From positions 1,612,001-1,676,000 of the forward strand of contig JAPEHQ010000011.1 in NCBI GenBank assembly GCA_027405735.1: 64,000 nt of DNA. The letters run 5' to 3'. Below are positions 1 to 11,834 of this stretch, in pieces. Both the position numbers and the translations under genes were made by a program. The notes under the pieces were generated by a model that ran no database searches, was not told the origin of the DNA, and worked only from the letters and a program-made list of their open reading frames with translations. Positions within the stretch are counted from its first letter, which is position 1. Each line of letters begins with the position of its first letter. The DNA is from Mucor racemosus (taxonomy: Eukaryota; Mucoromycota; Mucoromycetes; Mucorales; Mucoraceae).

Positions 1-419
1 CGTGTTCTCGGTTTGTCTCGTTTGGAAACTTGTATTATTGGTGATCGTATGGATACTGAGTAAGTGTTTTTATTATTATTATTATCATTATTATTGTTAT
101 TATTATTTATTATTCAAAAACGGCATATCTAATTTGCCTTATGCAAAATTTAGTATTGTTGCTGGTATCTCATCTGAGATTGACCCCGTTCTTGTTCTTT
201 CTGGTGTCACTGAAATGAGTGACCTTAACCTCTTTGCTTATCATCCTTTCGTCATTTTGGGTGGTGTTTATGAAATCCCTAATGATGATGACAAGAACAA
301 GCTTACTGATAGTGATCTTGAAGAAGCCAGCAGACGCGTAAGTTATAATGAAACATACTAAAAGGTGTCGGCGATATTCATCAATATGATTTTCTTTTTT
401 TTAGGCTTCTTACCTTTAA
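1..419 (+). CDS. NagD-like HAD-superfamily phosphatase, C-terminal part
   Basis: This is the 3' end of a gene cut by the window edge. Exons are 1-59, 154-337 and 405-419. Introns 60-153 and 338-404 begin GTAAGT and end TAG, and splicing them keeps one frame to the stop. The first exon gives the GDRMDT part of the HAD motif that binds Mg2+. The join completes GDRMDTDIVAGI, and the second exon gives TVLVLSGVT-like residues followed by a YHPFVILGGV stretch. This is the normal C-terminal half of the NagD / 4-nitrophenylphosphatase (HAD class IIA) family, which removes phosphate from small phosphorylated metabolites in the cytosol. The in-frame read-through of intron 1 yields a false tyrosine-rich run. 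The substrate cannot be told from this part; class confidence is high. Confidence 0.8.
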
Positions 420-3400
420 ATGATTCTTCCTCGGTTGAAAAATCTTATTGTATAGAAACACACATTCATTAAAAATCAAGTTTTGCATATATATCTTTTT
501 TTTTTAAAATAAAAAAAAAATAAAATAAAATAAAATAATTCTACCATCAAATTTCTGAGGTCCTCCCAGAAATGCTACCAATTGATCCATTTTTGTTGCA
601 TTTTTGAGCTACATAAAATGCATGCATCAACTTGATATCTTACATAATACTTATTACTCCCAAATCATTACTGTAAATGCTAAAATTTTAACACTACGAG
701 GTTCTTTTAAGCGCTCCAAAGCATACCATTCAGCAAATCTGGTTTAAAGCATTTTTTCCTTTTCCATTACTTCTACCTTGATTTTTGCCTTACAACACCT
801 CGTCCAAAATCTTAATTTTTCAGTCGAAAAACGCGGTTTTTTACCAAGTTAATATTCTAGAAGATATAACTGAAATAATGCTATCTCTTTAATGACATTG
901 TCTATTTTGAGCTTGCAAGCCAGCTTTTTTTTTTATATATATTTCTTGGAAAAACTGAAATCCCACTTTATTAAGGATATCTAAATATTTTGCTGGAAAC
1001 TTATACAAAAAATATTACTAAAATATAAAACATTTAAATCATATTATTGATCCAACTAAAACATTTTATAGCCTCACTATACAGTTTTTGCTGGAAAATC
1101 CCTTGAAAATTTAATTTTTTGGCACGAGATTCATACCTGGAGTTAAGAATTTTACAAAAAACATATACGAATATGCAAATAAAAAACATATACGTGGTTT
1201 ACAAATAATTTTCAACATATTATAACCCAGAAATGTACTATACACTGTTTGCTAAATATCTAGTAAAAATTCCTTGAAGTGTAAAAGATGCCCAAAATAT
1301 GAATAAACGCCAAAAAATCCTCTATAAAGTGTATATAATTAATCAATAATATTTATATCCTGTATATAAATAAACATACGGCTCAATATAGTATATATAC
1401 CGGTAATAGGATACATTTTTGCCTTTGCTTTCAGTAATAGTTTAGAAATCGTTCAAGAAAGAATAGCCAGTAGTTTTGAAATATTGTTTTATCAACAACT
1501 CCATCAGAAATTGAAATTTAAAAAGTATCCAATAGATAACAACACTGTCTACTGTTTGTTTTATTATAAACTGCAGACCATCTAATAAAGCAACTCATGT
1601 AAGAAACAAATGTTTACGGTTCTTTGATATTTTTTCGGATATCTATTTGCTTTACAGTTATTTAAATCAGTATTTGAAACCTTTTTTTTTTTTTTTTGCA
1701 AAAATGACCGTAAAACAAATTGCACTTCAACCTTAATTATGCATAAATAGGATGTTTTCTTATTAATTTCTGTAGTCGTCATTGTCATATATGCTGATTT
1801 TCGGTGATTTAGCGCTATTTCTAATTTTGAAATAGTCCGCTGAGCCATAAAACCTACTAAGAAAAAGTGGGCGTTTGATTCCTACGATATAGCCAGCAAA
1901 TCAATAGAATTCTAAAATTATATCATGGATACTGTTACAGCTGTAGTATATATTTTGAAAATTGCAGCCCATTTGGATCAGTATTCATTGATTTCAGGCA
2001 TTTTTTTAGTTTCTAAATTTCTTTCAACAAGCAGAAGAAAGGGCATTTTTTTCAAAAACGTGTCGAAAAATCCTTCAAAAACAGCTGTTAGCTAATGAAA
2101 TCAAAATATTCTCTTTGTACATCTATTGTGCATTAAGAGCGACTTCAAAATTCAATTTTGAATCATTATTTAATTTTATAATAATTTTCAAAGAATATCT
2201 GAAACAATTGATACAAAATAGTTTGAGCAAGCATAAGTTTTTATTTCTCCATTTCCACAGCAATTCAGGGAAGCTAAACCTTTTTTAATTCTGTGGATCA
2301 GCACTAGAAGTGCCTTTTATTGCAACAGGAAGTCATTTGGATCCATATTCGTCGAGAACTGGTGAGCTTACTGACCTCAGTAGCTGTAAATATCAAACAA
2401 CTAACTTGTTGTTCAAACTTACCGAATGCACAATGACCCATGGAAGCTGGTATCCGAGACACCTGTTGTACTACATATTTACACCTATATCCATGAAGAG
2501 TGATAGCTTATTTGGATTAGTATTCATAGAGATCGAATTTAATAATTGTTTTCAATAAAAATGTGGAGTAGTAATAAGCTATAGGTGTGCGCTTAGGTAA
2601 TAATTTTCTCAACACATAGTCGATTGTGAGCATTGCTCTTTGAGGTCAGCGTGTCAAGGATGTGTCCCTATTCTCATGTAAAGTTGGACGTTATTAGGAT
2701 CAAAATTCGCGGAGATAAGGCTTCGGTTATCGATTTTTTACAATTGCAAAAAGTAGCTTTCGGATAGTTTTTAAATGGTTTCCGAATGCCTTCGCCCAAT
2801 ATTGAGTGTAATTGCGTAAAATCTTTAAGATAGATCCAACTCAAAACTGCTCTGCATGTTTTGTTTCAGTAAAAAATATTGATTTTTCATTGAAATAATC
2901 AAAATAATAGCGCTTATCACAGCTTAAACCATATCATAATAACCGGGGTCCAAAATTGATTTGAAAAAATGGACAAAAAATTATTCAAAAAACAAAAAAT
3001 TTTAATGGCTCATGAACTGCAAAGTAAGTCGATCTAGCGTATTAAATAGTTTATGTACAGTTTTGGATTTTGCATTCATCTAAATAAAAATTAGATAAAC
3101 ATTCCACATTAAAATATGCGTAAAAAGCGATTGAAACTTTAGAAGTTTTCTGAAGATACACAATACTTTTTATAAGCATATTTTAAATATAAGTAATAGA
3201 GATAGTGCACAAAAAAAGCATCTATTGATCAAGCCATTACTGAACCTTTTAGCTACGTTTGCCGTGGAGAAAACAAGATTCTTGTCAATTTTTTTTTCAA
3301 ATTAAAAATTTGGTATGAGGGTATACAGGGAAAAATTGAAGCTAGAAGCGAACTTTCAAAATTCCATTATAGAAAATCGGAAGAAGTTTTAAATTATTAT

Positions 3401-3690
3401 GTTTAGCTGTGTTCAATTTCCCTAGTAATGAATAAAATACGAAAATAAAAAAACTTAGAATTTTTCATAATGCTTAACTCATTGTTACTAAATTTTGATT
3501 TTGTAGTAATAATTTTAGAGCCTTTGAAAGTATAGCTATATTTTTTCCTAGATGACAATATTATAATAATGGTGAAAAAAATGCGGTTATATTTTTGTTT
3601 TAAGAAGCAGTTTTAAATCTTTCGGTTTCACAAGTTTTATTAATTAAATACGAGGAGAACTCTTTTTTCGCTTCTATATATAAAACATAA
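420..3690. other. Intergenic AT-rich spacer with decayed repeats
   Basis: No gene is supported here. Open frames are short and carry no recognisable motif. The stretch is rich in A and T runs. Bases 2820-3360 are an inverted, diverged copy of sequence found again near 45.47-46.10 kb and, in the other orientation, near 7.05-7.56 kb, so at least this part is a dispersed repeat. The rest looks like old, decayed non-coding sequence. Confidence 0.6.
2820..3360 (-). repeat. Dispersed non-coding repeat, copy 1
   Basis: Read on the minus strand, this stretch matches about 45470-46100 in order: the gaagctagaa/caattttt block, the tttctc block near the middle, then the tacagttttgga and cattcatctaa blocks. 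Similarity is patchy, which fits old copies. A third copy, same strand as the 45-kb one, lies near 7050-7560. I see no long ORF, no terminal repeats and no target duplication, so the class is unknown. Confidence 0.5.
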
Positions 3691-3696
3691 ATCAAT

Positions 3697-4474
3697 ATGC
3701 CTAGAGTTAAAGCTAGGGGAGCTGGAAGAAGATCAAGACAAGAATTGATGGAAATAAAGAAAGAACGTAAAATAGCAGAAAACCTTGAAGCAATTTTACA
3801 AAAGAATTTTGAAGATCGACTGAAGTCAGGAGAGTTTGCTAGAAAGGAGGCTAGCAAAAACAAACGTTACAAAAATATCGAAATAGAAGATAATGCAGAT
3901 TATCATAACGATATTGAAGTATATGAAACTCCATCGAAGGAACCTGTTAAAAAGGAAAGAAGGGAGTTTTGGAGAGAAAACAGTAGAGACTTGAAAGAAT
4001 GTTTTCTTCAGTCTTTCGAGCTTTTCGGCCAACCCCCGAACACTTGACTTATCTCGATTATTCAAACGTTTTGAAGACATGTACTTGTACAATAGATGAC
4101 CATACTCTATCCGTCCGTATGGTTTTTGGTATGCCGTCTTATTTGAAGTGTTTTATTTAGAGAACAATACTTTTACATTTGTGTGTAATAAGTCACTTCG
4201 AAGCAACTGTTGAGTATTGCCGTGCGCACCGTTCACTCCTCAAGACTCTTGTAACGTTGCAAGTATTACCAAGTGCGACAAACAGCCCAAAAGCGCAATT
4301 CATTTTAGCGTATTCGAACTCGCTACTTTCGCCAAATGGGATGGCTATATGTCCAATCATACATTGTCAGTGTTACGTAAGAATTTGAGCATTGATTTGA
4401 AAGTTAATTGTGAAGCCTGTGATGTAAGGGATATAAAGCTTTTAAAGGCAAATGGCTTAATAATACTTTATTAG
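3697..4474 (+). pseudogene. Decayed KDZ-like transposase N-terminal region (CxC1-type)
   Basis: An open frame of 116 codons (3697-4047) encodes a basic, charged start with MPRVKARGAGRRSRQE near the N-terminus. Beyond its stop the reading shifts frame several times. Continuing fragments show a C-x-C pair (about 4080-4095), then residues of the type LVTLQVLPSATNSPKA and SAIHFSVFELATF. These resemble the cysteine cluster and the following P-x-x-AF-x-x-x-L segment seen ahead of KDZ (Kyakuja-Dileera-Zisupton) transposases in fungi. No intact catalytic core is present. The family assignment is by eye and tentative; a decayed gene of another repeat family is possible. Confidence 0.35.
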
Positions 4475-6266
4475 GCAGACCTTGTTATATCAGAAGACAG
4501 TATACAACAAAAAATTGAAAAGCAAGTCTACAATTACTACAATTACTACAATTGCACTAACATTTAGCCGTTGCTAAATGTTAGATTAGATCTATATACT
4601 TAGAAATACTATTACATTATAATAGATATGACTCATCCTGAATCATATCTATAAAAGTAGTCCTTATCTAGTCCTAATCTACCCTTACCAAAACACATAT
4701 ACACACTTCTTACTCAATTTATAAAATAAAATGTAGCTTTAAGCAGAATGATTTATTAGATACTTGTTTATGACACATCAGATCTAGCAAGTTCTATTGT
4801 TCAGTAACCGGTTCCTGTCGTCTAAGAACTAATAATGAAACATGGCTTATAGTAATAATACCACTAAAACCTAACATATTATATCCATACACATTTATCA
4901 ACTAATAATAATTTCTATTGTTACATCTAATGGACCCCTGTCCATTAAATCTTATCACCACACAATTCCAATAACTATATAAACCCATATTTAATTCATT
5001 GTAATAGACGGTAATTTTTACGTTGATTTTAATTTACAAGGTCGATAAATCAGAAATATCAAAAAAATAAAAAATAAAAGTGCTCAGAATTTTTTTATAC
5101 TAAAATATGTTATAGAGTGCTTCAAAACAAGTAAGTTTTATTATTAGAAAGTGTTAGTATCGCTTAATATTTTGCAGAGATATTAAGGCTCAACTTTTTT
5201 AATTTTTAGCAGTGACTGCAGTAAATTACGATGTTAATTTACTAAAATAAAAAAATATAAAAATAAAAGCAGTAGAAATACAATTATAATCAGCTAAAGT
5301 TTTTATTACAAAAGATTTTCTGAAGAGTTAAAATAATTGAAAAGTATGAGGGTATTTATAGTGATTTGGAGAACTTGGATACCATCAGACTTGAATGGAT
5401 GTATGTTTAGTAATCTTCCAGTTTTGAGTACATTGTTATTGATTTGATATTTTAAGGGGTAAATTGTATAGAGCATTGACCATAAGGGATTGTATGTCAA
5501 GTGTGACAATATCGACCTTTTGGGAAATGGTTGTTTTTGTTTATTTCTGTTATATCTATTTTATGTAACCTTGATTTTTAAGGGGTAATTTTTATATGCT
5601 TGAATCTTATTTATATTGATAGTGCAACTACGATATAGATGAGTAGTTGACTAAATTGATATCTTTGTTTATTATCATTATTGATTTGGATAGAATCCTG
5701 TTTTGATATATATGTCATTTGTGTAATTGATTGCGCCGTGATCAAGGGTGCTATCATCTACACGACATGTATGGTTCAAAAAAGGTATTTCATATTTTTA
5801 GCATGCGTTTGTTATTGTGTTCAATTGAAGCGTTTGTTTATTATCGTTGTTCACATTTCAAGTGGCATCATATTTTATGAGCGACACTTGAAATTTAGGT
5901 TGTTTTATTTTTATCAAGCGTTTTTAGTATGTAATTCCACTGCAGTGACATACAGTACCTGTAAAAATCTGAAACATTAGCACTGAAAAGATTATACCAA
6001 CTGCAAAAAATAGGATATTACTAGATACTTGCTTTTGGATTAAAGTTGGTTATCTCAGATACATTATCATATAGTTTTTACTTGGTGTTATTTAGTGAGA
6101 AAAAAAAGTAAAGCAGGGATGAAAAATGACACAGTTATCAAGGAAAAAGCAGTGAATTTTACCTGTTTTTGAGTCTTTTGTGAGATATAGAATAAATTTA
6201 GGAATAAGAAGCATAATGAAACCAATTCATATCTGATTAGCAGTATCTAAGGTATATCCCTAAAGA
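4475..6266. other. Spacer, no gene seen
   Basis: AT-rich sequence with many A/T runs and only short unconvincing frames. A TATA-like ctatataaaccc occurs near 4975, but I could not define LTR ends or a target duplication around it. An ACT-rich short direct repeat (acaattacta, three units) lies near 4530-4550. Confidence 0.5.
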
Positions 6267-6359
6267 ATGTTAAGCATGGGTTGGTTCATAATTGTAAATC
6301 CTGTTTTTTTTTTGTTTTCCTATTTTGTAGTTTTAATAATTTGGAGAATTTTCGCGTTT

Positions 6360-6801
6360 TTTTACAAAAGTATTGCTAGGAATCAGGCAACCAACTTCTC
6401 TGGGGTAAAATTGGCTACTAAAAACGAATCTGCAATTCATTTTACTGTAGTATCTATCAATTTCGCCGAGATTTTTGTGGTATAAACTTTGCTGGATTCT
6501 AGTATATACTGTACGCCTATGGGAACAACCCTTAAATTTCATTATAAAGTCTTACTTGAACACATAATAAAAGTTGTTGAAAAATTTATTCCACACATTT
6601 TAATATATAATTCTAAGTGTCAAGTCTAGTTCCAACAATTATAGAGGGAAAAAACCAGCCAAAAGCGCGAATATTTGTACTGGTAATCAGCTTTAGCAGA
6701 AACTTATTATTTTCAAAAACAGTATCCATCCATTCAACATTGTCCCGACTACAAATTTTATTAAATGAAGCAAGGATGGTTACTATAATGATTGTTTCAT
6801 A
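6360..6801 (+). pseudogene. Second decayed KDZ-like fragment
   Basis: Two short frames (around 6360-6485 and 6617-6801) carry segments that parallel the relic at 4.2-4.5 kb: one has ATKNESAIHFTV, the other NQPKARIFVLVIS followed by a hydrophobic LLFSKTVS stretch. The matched order (polar, then P-K-A or E-S-A, then an aromatic/hydrophobic helix) is the same in both loci. No start, stop or catalytic residues can be assigned. Probably an older relative of the same transposon family. Confidence 0.25.
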
Positions 6802-7049
6802 AATTTGAATGATGCAAAAATGGCCAGCTTAAAATTGAGAAAGCGCAGTTGAAATGAAAATAAATAGAGAAAATACTAAGGTATTGCAATGATGGGTATT
6901 AAGTAAAGTCTAGATTATTTTTCATTCTCTACCAGGATATTTAGTTTTTAGATGGCTGTAAAGACTTTTTTATTTTTTTATAAATTTTGTGGGAGCACTT
7001 TTTCTGTTATAGAGATCCATGAAGGGATGACAGGTATGGACAGCTAAAA

Positions 7050-7560
7050 CCATAGGATAGTACTCATTAACGTCTATCTAACGAATTTTATCTCGTGAGA
7101 AAATATTGATTTTTCGTCGAGAAAATTGAGATTGAATGATTGATTTTTGGTGATAGAAAAAAGGATCAATTTTGGACGAGGATATACAAGGATAAATTTT
7201 CGCCGACCAAAAAAAATGATCAAAAAAAATTAAAATCCCCACAAAAAATAGGGCTACAGCTACGTATTTATACTCATTCTGTAGATAATTTTGTTGCGCA
7301 TAATGTGAAAATAAAATATTTTAGGGTTGTATTTGAATGAAGGGTACTTTTTGATCAAAAACCGTTAAAATTTGACATTAAATTTACTAGAGATTTTATG
7401 AGAAAAATATTTTTAAAACCTATACAGATCGATTCAGAATTAAAAACTGAACCTAAAACATTTAATACGCTAGTTCAACTTGCTATGCATTTTTGTGAGT
7501 AATTAAATATACAAGGTTTTTTTTGGATTTTTTTGAATTTTTTTTCCATTTGAACACTTT
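7050..7560 (+). repeat. Dispersed non-coding repeat, copy 2
   Basis: Shares ordered blocks with the copy near 45.47-46.10 kb: aatattgatttttcg at the left and a ttaat..caactt block about 350 bases further right, followed by tttttttgga-type runs. It has the opposite orientation to copy 1 at 2.8-3.4 kb. Coding potential is absent. Confidence 0.4.
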
Positions 7561-7769
7561 TTGAATTTAATCTCAGTTACATGTGCATATCTGATTATAC
7601 AATTTTATATGGTGATATTCAAAATCGGAGCGTGCCCCCATTTCAATAGATAATCAGAAAATAAAAAATGTAGGGCTATACTTGATATACTACAGAATAT
7701 ACTAGAAATGACACTTGACATTTGATGTAAGGCTAGAAACACCTCCCAAAAAAGTTAACCTTTAATACC

Positions 7770-8083
7770 GCGGGTACTGTACATCCTTAGTTACAAATGA
7801 GCATAACAGCTCGCAGACTTGTGTCTTTTGTTTTAAGAAACTCTCTCGGTCTCACACGAGTACTAAAGATGGTATTATAAAGATTACCAATGGTGCTTTC
7901 ATTTGCTTGGGGAATGATTGCCTAAACAGATTTGTCGTTGTCAGCAGAGATAAAGTGTCTACTTTAGCTATTGGTCTTGCTGGCGCTTCTCAGCTCATAT
8001 TTGGTATTACATTTCCATGCTTTGACCCTCATTCAACAGAAGAAAAACAAGCAAAATTCAAAAAAACAGCCCTGACATTTTGA
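7770..8083 (+). pseudogene. Fanzor/TnpB-like C-terminal fragment (zinc ribbon and last RuvC segment)
   Basis: A frame open from before 7770 to a stop at 8081-8083 reads NSSQTCVFC at 7805-7831, then FICLGNDC at 7903-7926, then SRDKVSTLAIGLAGAS. In TnpB and its eukaryotic relatives (Fanzor) a TS-x-x-C-x2-C ... C-x(2-4)-C zinc ribbon is followed at once by a final RuvC motif of the form RD-x-N/S-A. The order and spacing here are the same, with the usual N-A replaced by S-T. There is no start codon and nothing convincing upstream for the rest of the nuclease, so this is a relic. Recognition is by motif only. Confidence 0.5.
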
Positions 8084-8906
8084 ACAGAAATCGCTCGTTG
8101 GCTCGCTCTTGGTGGGGGGGGGTACTATTCTCGAGGTAAGTATATATTCACGGAATATGTCTCAATACTAAATGCTATTTATTCTTCAATTTTACACAAT
8201 CGAATTTACTTTTTTGGTGAGTAAAATGCGCATTTTCCTTCGGTCTGAATTATTGACATCTGTTTCTGGTGTTCCATAGTTTATTTACCACTACATTGAA
8301 ATTGAATGGTTTATGATGTTTCCTTGATGTTGTTGAACATTTAATATACAAGACTAAAAATCGAGTAAACAAAGTCGTTGAATAATTTTGATATCACATT
8401 TATAAGTTTGAGTAGCAGCTTTCTATTTTTCTTATTCATACTGTATTTGTTATGGATATCAGTGCTGACTACAGATTGTAGAAATAAAATATTGTGTAAT
8501 GTTATTTCTTTGTGGATCATGAAAACATATCAATTGAACACAAAATTGATCTTTTATTCAAACTAAAAGCAAGTGCCCTTGAGGTTTAATGAAATAATCG
8601 AATATAATGAAAAAGCTATCAAACTCTTGTAAAAGTTTACAATATATTTCTGGTTGATTCATTTTCTTTTGTTGTAAACAGTGATATAGTTTATAATATA
8701 TTTTGCTGGAAAGTCAAATATAAAGTACTGTATGTAATTATATGATCTGCACCCATGTATTATTTATACAACATTGTTTGATATGGGTTTGGGATTTTAA
8801 TATGATCTGTATGTATGCTTACTCATCTCAGACTAGGAAATACTATTAGAGAAATATAAAGTGGACAGTTCTCAACTATGGATTGCTTATATGATATTTG
8901 ATGTGG
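8084..8906. other. Spacer, no gene seen
   Basis: Contains a G9 run just after the Fanzor-like relic (about 8113-8122) and otherwise AT-rich sequence. One 62-codon frame at 8378-8566 is hydrophobic but has no support as a gene. Confidence 0.5.
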
Positions 8907-9212
8907 TCAGATATTATTCGAAATGTAATCATCGCTGCTGGTGTACTCGAAATAATCTCTGAAAATCCTAACTGTATTTTTAAAGCGATACTTGGCATGT
9001 TCAAATACTTTTAGTATTTTTTGTTTTATTAAAGAAAAAGTTGACACCAAGATACATTTGTTTGCGATGGCCACTTTGGCATTGTAACTGATATTCCTAC
9101 TGGCGGCTAAAATATCTTTTATGTGTCTTCTCACGCTCTTTTGGAGATAATCTATATACGGCGTTACGGCTTTGTCATCGACCGTTATCTTTTTGCATAT
9201 GTTTATAACCAT
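8907..9212 (-). CDS. Hypothetical ORF, possibly a relic
   Basis: A 101-codon frame with ATG at 9212. The product is basic and lysine/isoleucine-rich, contains no recognised domain, and has a possible splice acceptor (ttcag) just upstream of the ATG, so it might be an internal exon. No partner exon was found. It lies between a transposon relic and the start of the dehydrogenase gene on the other strand. I do not recognise it, and it may be a chance frame. Confidence 0.2.
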   Translation of the reverse strand: MVINICKKITVDDKAVTPYIDYLQKSVRRHIKDILAASRNISYNAKVAIANKCILVSTFSLIKQKILKVFEHAKYRFKNTVRIFRDYFEYTSSDDYISNNI

Positions 9213-9506
9213 TGACTGTTGGATCTGAAATATAGATTGGACATGTCAAAAAATTTACTTATACGTATCATGGAAAAAATTGTAATCTTTCAGTATATGT
9301 ACATGTTTACAAGATGAATACACAATTAGATGTTACTTTGAATCCGGTCACATACATGTAACCTTCTTTCCCTCTCATCATGCTTCGTTTGTTTTTTTTT
9401 TCGCACGGTATTTTAGGTGTATAAATATACAACAAAAACTTCAGATGTTCTATTTTCTTTTTTCGTATTAGGTGTTTTTTTTCTCACACTTTTTATAGCT
9501 TTCAAG

Positions 9507-11296
9507 ATGCTTTCATCTATTTTAAAAACCTCTTCATCAACGATTCAAAGGTAAAGATGAAATTCTGATATATAAAAGCGGCGAATCTAATTGTTTATAA
9601 TATAGAACTACACCATTTGCTCGTAGAGCATTTAGCACTCAATTTCCCGCTTTACAAAGAGTCGCTGGTGTTGAGACCGTCAAGAATTATATCAATGGTA
9701 AATTTACTGAATCAAAAACTGATAAATGGATCGAATTGTATAATCCTGTAAGATGAACTTTCTGATTTTACATTAAAATACTGAAAAAAAAAAAAACCCC
9801 CCCTCCATTGCTTTATGATAGGCTACTCAAGATTTGATCGGTTATGTTCCTGAAACTACTCCTGAAGAATTACAACAAGCAACTGATACGGCTGCTGCTG
9901 CTGCTAAAGAATGGAGAAAAACATCAGTTTTAGCTCGTCAAAGAGTAATGATGGATTTACAATACTTGATTCGCCAAAACCAAGATTCTATTGCTGAAAA
10001 CATTGTTCAAGAACAAGGCAAAACATTTGCTGATGCCAAGGGCGATGTATTCCGTGGTTTACAAGTTGTTGAACAAGCATGTGCACTTACAAATATGTTG
10101 ATGGGAGAGAAATTAACAGTAGCAAAAGATATGGAAACATGTAAGTTTTAATCAACCTAAAAAAGTGAATTATGTGTAACCTTTTTTTATAAAATTTAGA
10201 CATGTATCGTGAGCCTTTGGGCGTCGTTGCTGGTATTTGTCCTTTCAATTTCCCTGCTATGATTCCTTTGTGGATGTTCCCTCTTGCTATTGCTGCTGGT
10301 AACTCCATTATCATGAAGCCTTCTGAACGTGATCCCGGTGCCATGATGATGTTGGCCAAGTTGGCTGCTGAAGCAGGTGTCCCTGATGGTGTCTTGAACA
10401 TTGTTCATGGTTCTGTTGATTGTGTCAATTACATTTGTGATGAGCCTGAAATCAAGGCTATTTCTTTTGTTGGTTCTGATAAGGCTGGTGAACATATTTA
10501 TACTCGTGGTAATGCCAATGGTAAGAGAGTTCAAGCCAATTTGGGAGCCAAAAATCATGCTGTTTTATTGCCTGATGCCAACAAGCAATCTGCATTGAAT
10601 GCTATTGCTGGTGCTGCATTCGGTGCTGCTGGCCAACGTTGTATGGCTCTTAGTACATTGGTTTGCGTTGGTGAAACCAAGAATTGGTTGCCAGAATTAG
10701 CTAATCGTGCTCGTGAACTCAAGGTTGGTTACGGTATGGAGGCTGATACTGATGTTGGACCTCTTATTACAGTTCAATCCAAGAAGCGTGTTGAACGTCT
10801 CATCCAAAGTGGTGTTGATGAAGGAGCTGATTTGATTTTGGATGGTCGTGGTGTCGTTGTTAAAGGCTTTGAAAAGGGTAACTTTGTCGGTCCTTCTTTA
10901 TTAACTAATGTCAAGACCAACATGGAATGTTATCGTGAAGAAATCTTTGGTCCTGTTTTAGTCTGTTTAAATGTTGATACATTGGATGAAGCTATTGAAT
11001 TAATTAATAGCAATCCTTATGGTAATGGTACTGCAGTCTTTACAAACTCTGGACCAAGCGCTCGTAAGTTTGAACATGAAATTGATGTTGGTCAAGTTGG
11101 TATCAATGTTCCTATTCCTGTTCCTGTTCCTCCTTTCTCTTTCACTGGTAGTCGTGGCTCCATTTTGGGTGACATGAACTTTTACGGTAAGAGTGGCCTC
11201 AACTTCTATACCAAGCCCAAGACTGTAACTTCCTTATGGAAGGAAAGTGATTCAGAGCATACTCGCGCTGCTGTTTCAATGCCTACTATGCACTAA
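9507..11296 (+). CDS. ALDH6A1: Methylmalonate-semialdehyde dehydrogenase (acylating), mitochondrial
   Basis: Exons 9507-9550, 9606-9747, 9822-10140 and 10200-11296 join to 533 codons. The enzyme converts methylmalonate or malonate semialdehyde to propionyl- or acetyl-CoA with NAD+ and CoA, in valine and thymine breakdown. The N-terminus ([15 protein letters not shown], then R/S-rich sequence) looks like a mitochondrial transit peptide. Typical ALDH6 features follow: [17 protein letters not shown], the NAD-binding KPSERDPGA and FVGSDKAG regions, NLGAKNHAV, and the catalytic cysteine in [11 protein letters not shown]. The C-terminal [10 protein letters not shown] and FYGKSG segments are also standard. 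Length matches the family. The gene is preceded by a T/C-rich promoter region. Codon use is GC3-richer than in the hypothetical genes, fitting good expression. Confidence 0.95.
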
Positions 11297-11834
11297 ATTG
11301 TCAACTTGTATTCCTGTTTCTTTGCTTTTATTGTTTTAAAATAAAATAAAAGGCTTTCTATCACTAATGTATGAATTTTAATAAAAGGAGCTTTTCTTAC
11401 TTGATTTAACAGATGACACTAAATTTTGACACTTTCATAATTTTTAAAAGATCAGCATATCCCATTAAAACATTTGATTCAAGGGGATATGTAAGATTAA
11501 GGGATCAAAAAAATGCATCTCTTGCTTAAAATCACGTTCATCTTTATCTTATTTCTGTTTGCTGTAAAGAAAAGGTATCGTTGTGGCGATTTTACCCATT
11601 TCATAATAATTAGCCTTGCTTATTTTGGCTATTTCTCCTCTTCCTCCTGCTCCTTCTCCTCTTCCTCCCCTTATAAATGTCTCCATCTTTAAGGCCCCTC
11701 TCTTTCTTTTTGTATAATAGATAAACTAATACCCCTTTTGAGTCAATAGAAATATGTATAAAAAGAAACATTTAAACTTTTAGTAATTGGTTTTTTTTTT
11801 TTTTCCACTGAAATTGCCCATTTAGTTTTAATCA
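11297..11834. promoter_or_regulatory. Spacer with pyrimidine-rich promoter of the downstream gene
   Basis: The first part holds the 3' region of the dehydrogenase gene with repeated aataaa-like signals (11335-11395). A strong CT-rich tract (about 11634-11710) and a TATA-like gtataaaaag at 11756-11765 precede the next start codon at 11835. This pairing is the usual look of promoters in this window. Confidence 0.45.

Noticed and set aside
2..361. 119-codon frame with a tyrosine-rich start
   Set aside because: It reads through the first intron of the HAD phosphatase gene; splicing gives a normal family sequence.
4483..5040. A further solo LTR
   Set aside because: A TATA-like site and a TG start exist, but no matching CA end with a target duplication and no second copy was found.
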